Source: PHAA01 sp022706565 (GTDB taxonomy: Bacteria; Bacillota; Syntrophomonadia; Syntrophomonadales; Syntrophomonadaceae). From it: DNA of 64,000 nt. Shown piece after piece: positions 63,501-64,000 of this stretch; position 1 is the stretch's first letter, and each line of letters opens with the position of its first letter. Below the pieces are notes generated by a model. The model made no database searches, had not been told where the DNA came from, and saw only the letters and a list, made by a program, of their open reading frames with translations. Position numbers and translations under genes: made by a program. The stretch lies in the NCBI GenBank assembly GCA_040769385.1, contig JAXGLD010000002.1, positions 124,001 to 188,000 on the forward strand. The letters are read 5' to 3'.

Positions 63501-64000
63501 TGCATGGGGACAACTTTCTTGTCCCATACCTCTCCTTCAGTAACCGCTGATTTCAGCCCTTCTTCCAGGACTGCAATGGGAACCGACCTCTCCCGGATGG
63601 TGGTCACCAACCTGTTCTTATCACGGTCATTTCCCCCGTTTTTAACGGAATGGGGCGACTCCATGCGGGGGGGGATAACCTCCAATTTACCTTCTGCCAA
63701 GTAATGCTGATTGGTCCGTGTGTTTTGCTCCCCGGTGGTAACCAGTACCGCTCGGACCAGTAATTGCAGGCAGTATTCATGCCAGAACCAGTCGGCAATT
63801 CGCGTGCATATTCCTTGGCTGATGATGCTCTCATAGATGGCGCCGTTTTTGCATACCAGGTCGATTCGGGTGTTCTTGACGTGCCAAGTTAAGGCCGGCG
63901 ATTCGAAAAGATTCTCGCCCTCCGTAAATACGCTGGCAGCTATTTCACGGCGGCGGGAGTCTAATAGATTATAAAGGGAATCGTAGGAATCGATTAATTC
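60554..64000 (-). CDS. polC: DNA polymerase III alpha subunit PolC, 5' end beyond window, without the exonuclease insert
   Basis: About 1148 C-terminal residues are present; the frame stays open to the right edge. An OB-type region leads to the PHP domain (ELHAHTKMSSMDG). In typical PolC a ~170-residue 3'-5' exonuclease is inserted after the VEAYLVDD-like strand; here VEGYLVEHDKK passes directly to WHIILLASNNTGLKNLYKLV, so the proofreading domain is missing. The polymerase core has PDIDLNFSG with two catalytic Asp, RRTTGQHPGGLIVVP, and DILGHDDPTVIKEL. It ends with QMSLFA, the PolC-type clamp-binding tail. Confidence 0.95.
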   Translation of the reverse strand, partial: ELIDSYDSLYNLLDSRRREIAASVFTEGENLFESPALTWHVKNTRIDLVCKNGAIYESIISQGICTRIADWFWHEYCLQLLVRAVLVTTGEQNTRTNQHYLAEGKLEVIPPRMESPHSVKNGGNDRDKNRLVTTIRERSVPIAVLEEGLKSAVTEGEVWDKKVVPMQGGQTAAYYYLTDYDDTIIVKAYWSQEDYDRIDIGDRIKVKGSTRFEARIKETALFMEQYCQLEKDLRQDNSTMKRIELHAHTKMSSMDGLTEVKELVRRAAQWRHPAIAITDHACIQAFPVAYAAQKEINRNNDHPIKIIYGVEGYLVEHDKKERPWHIILLASNNTGLKNLYKLVSLSYLDHFYRQPRIPRQELIKHREGLLLGTACEAGELFRALLGGADDAELESIASFYDYLEIQPRTNNSFMLRKGLVKSEEELLDLNRRIVGLGRRLNMPVVATGDVHFLDPHHEKFRTIIKGGQDYEDAEEHLPLYFRTTEEMLAEFAYLGPEEAARVVIDGPAAVAARIEDLQPVPNGFYPPKIEGAEQEITELTWKNAHARYGPQLPSLIEDRIKRELDSIIGHGFSVLYLIAHKLVRKSNQDGYMVGSRGSVGSSLVAFLTGITEVNALPPHYICTECYYCEFVTSAAMGCGADLDDKLCPNCGRELAKDGFDIPFETFMGFEGDKVPDIDLNFSGDYQSQAHQYVEELFGSQNVFRAGTISTIADKTAFGFVKKYAEKQGIQIKNSEMTRLAAGISGVRRTTGQHPGGLIVVPTDKDIMDFTPLQHPADKKDSGVITTHFEYHAIGDQLVKLDILGHDDPTVIKELEDLTGIQASRLSLSDRQTMLLFSGVEPLGVTPEEIGSTVGTYGIPEFGTPFVRQMLETTRPTTFSELVRISGLSHGTDVWLNNAQNLIESEAATLNEVICTRDDIMTYLIHQNMNKTQAFEIMEKVRKGKGLKDKDIDLMDRCGIPDWYINSCQKIKYMFPKAHAVAYVTMAFRIAWFKINYPLAFYSSFFGIRAEDFEAETILGGYDRVQERLREINKLGFSATQKEKRLQTVLELALEMYARGFHFLPVDIYKSDARKFIISGNGLRLPFAALPNIGLAAAQGIISSRQEGKYLSIEDFQARTHLNKSGMDVLRKENCFAGLPEKNQMSLFA

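Overview
The window looks like chromosome from a spore-forming, low-to-mid GC Gram-positive bacterium (Bacillota, class Clostridia; a Syntrophomonas-type relative is possible but unproven). The evidence is a PolC-type replicase, the Bacillota gene order rimP-nusA-rnpM-ylxQ-infB-rbfA-nrnA-truB-ribF-rpsO-pnp-ylxY, YmxG and YmxH homologues, a VanW protein, and an alpha/beta-type small acid-soluble spore protein. Nearly all genes lie on the minus strand.

Right part (about 35.9-64 kb): conserved core. From right to left it holds polC (5' end off the window), a promoter and leader hairpin, then the translation/transcription operon rimP to ribF, rpsO-pnp, a cell-wall and sporulation group (vanW, ylxY, a D,D-carboxypeptidase, a YmxG-like M16 peptidase), dut, ymxH, guaB, a MgtC-like protein, a radical SAM protein, a DUF47/PhoU-like protein, corA, a class A penicillin-binding protein and rlmD/rumA. 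Oddities are a PolC with no proofreading exonuclease insert, a pnp gene that seems to start at ATC, and an array of nine 11-bp repeats beside corA.

Middle part (about 14.1-35.9 kb): accessory island inserted at the 3' end of rumA. Three versions of the rumA 3' end are present (the live one at 35.9 kb, fragments at 34.9 and 14.1 kb), which fits successive site-specific integrations there. The main cargo is a tight five-gene operon (26874 down to 14141): SNF2 helicase with a degenerate PLD-like N-terminus, DUF4391 protein, type III methyltransferase (Mod), type III restriction helicase-nuclease (Res) and a RecD-like helicase fused to a PD-(D/E)XK nuclease. This is the best candidate for an under-described defence system. 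The rest of the island holds an arr rifampin ADP-ribosyltransferase with a second partial copy, a diguanylate cyclase, a methyltransferase, an LUD protein, and decaying genes: a serine hydrolase split by an IS256-type element, a histidine kinase fragment, an HNH nuclease with a frameshift, and an IS21-like fragment.

Left part (1-14 kb): a MacB/LolD-type ABC exporter (adaptor cut by the window edge, ATPase, permease), then small accessory genes of the kind that move between Clostridia: an Imm-5-like immunity protein, an LCMT-like methyltransferase, an M20 amidohydrolase, ogt, TIGR04076, GyrI-like, DUF2200, GNAT, DUF3795, DUF4256, DUF4180, a two-repeat protein of unknown function and a membrane-anchored protein with an HExxH motif. 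No rRNA, tRNA or CRISPR array was seen.
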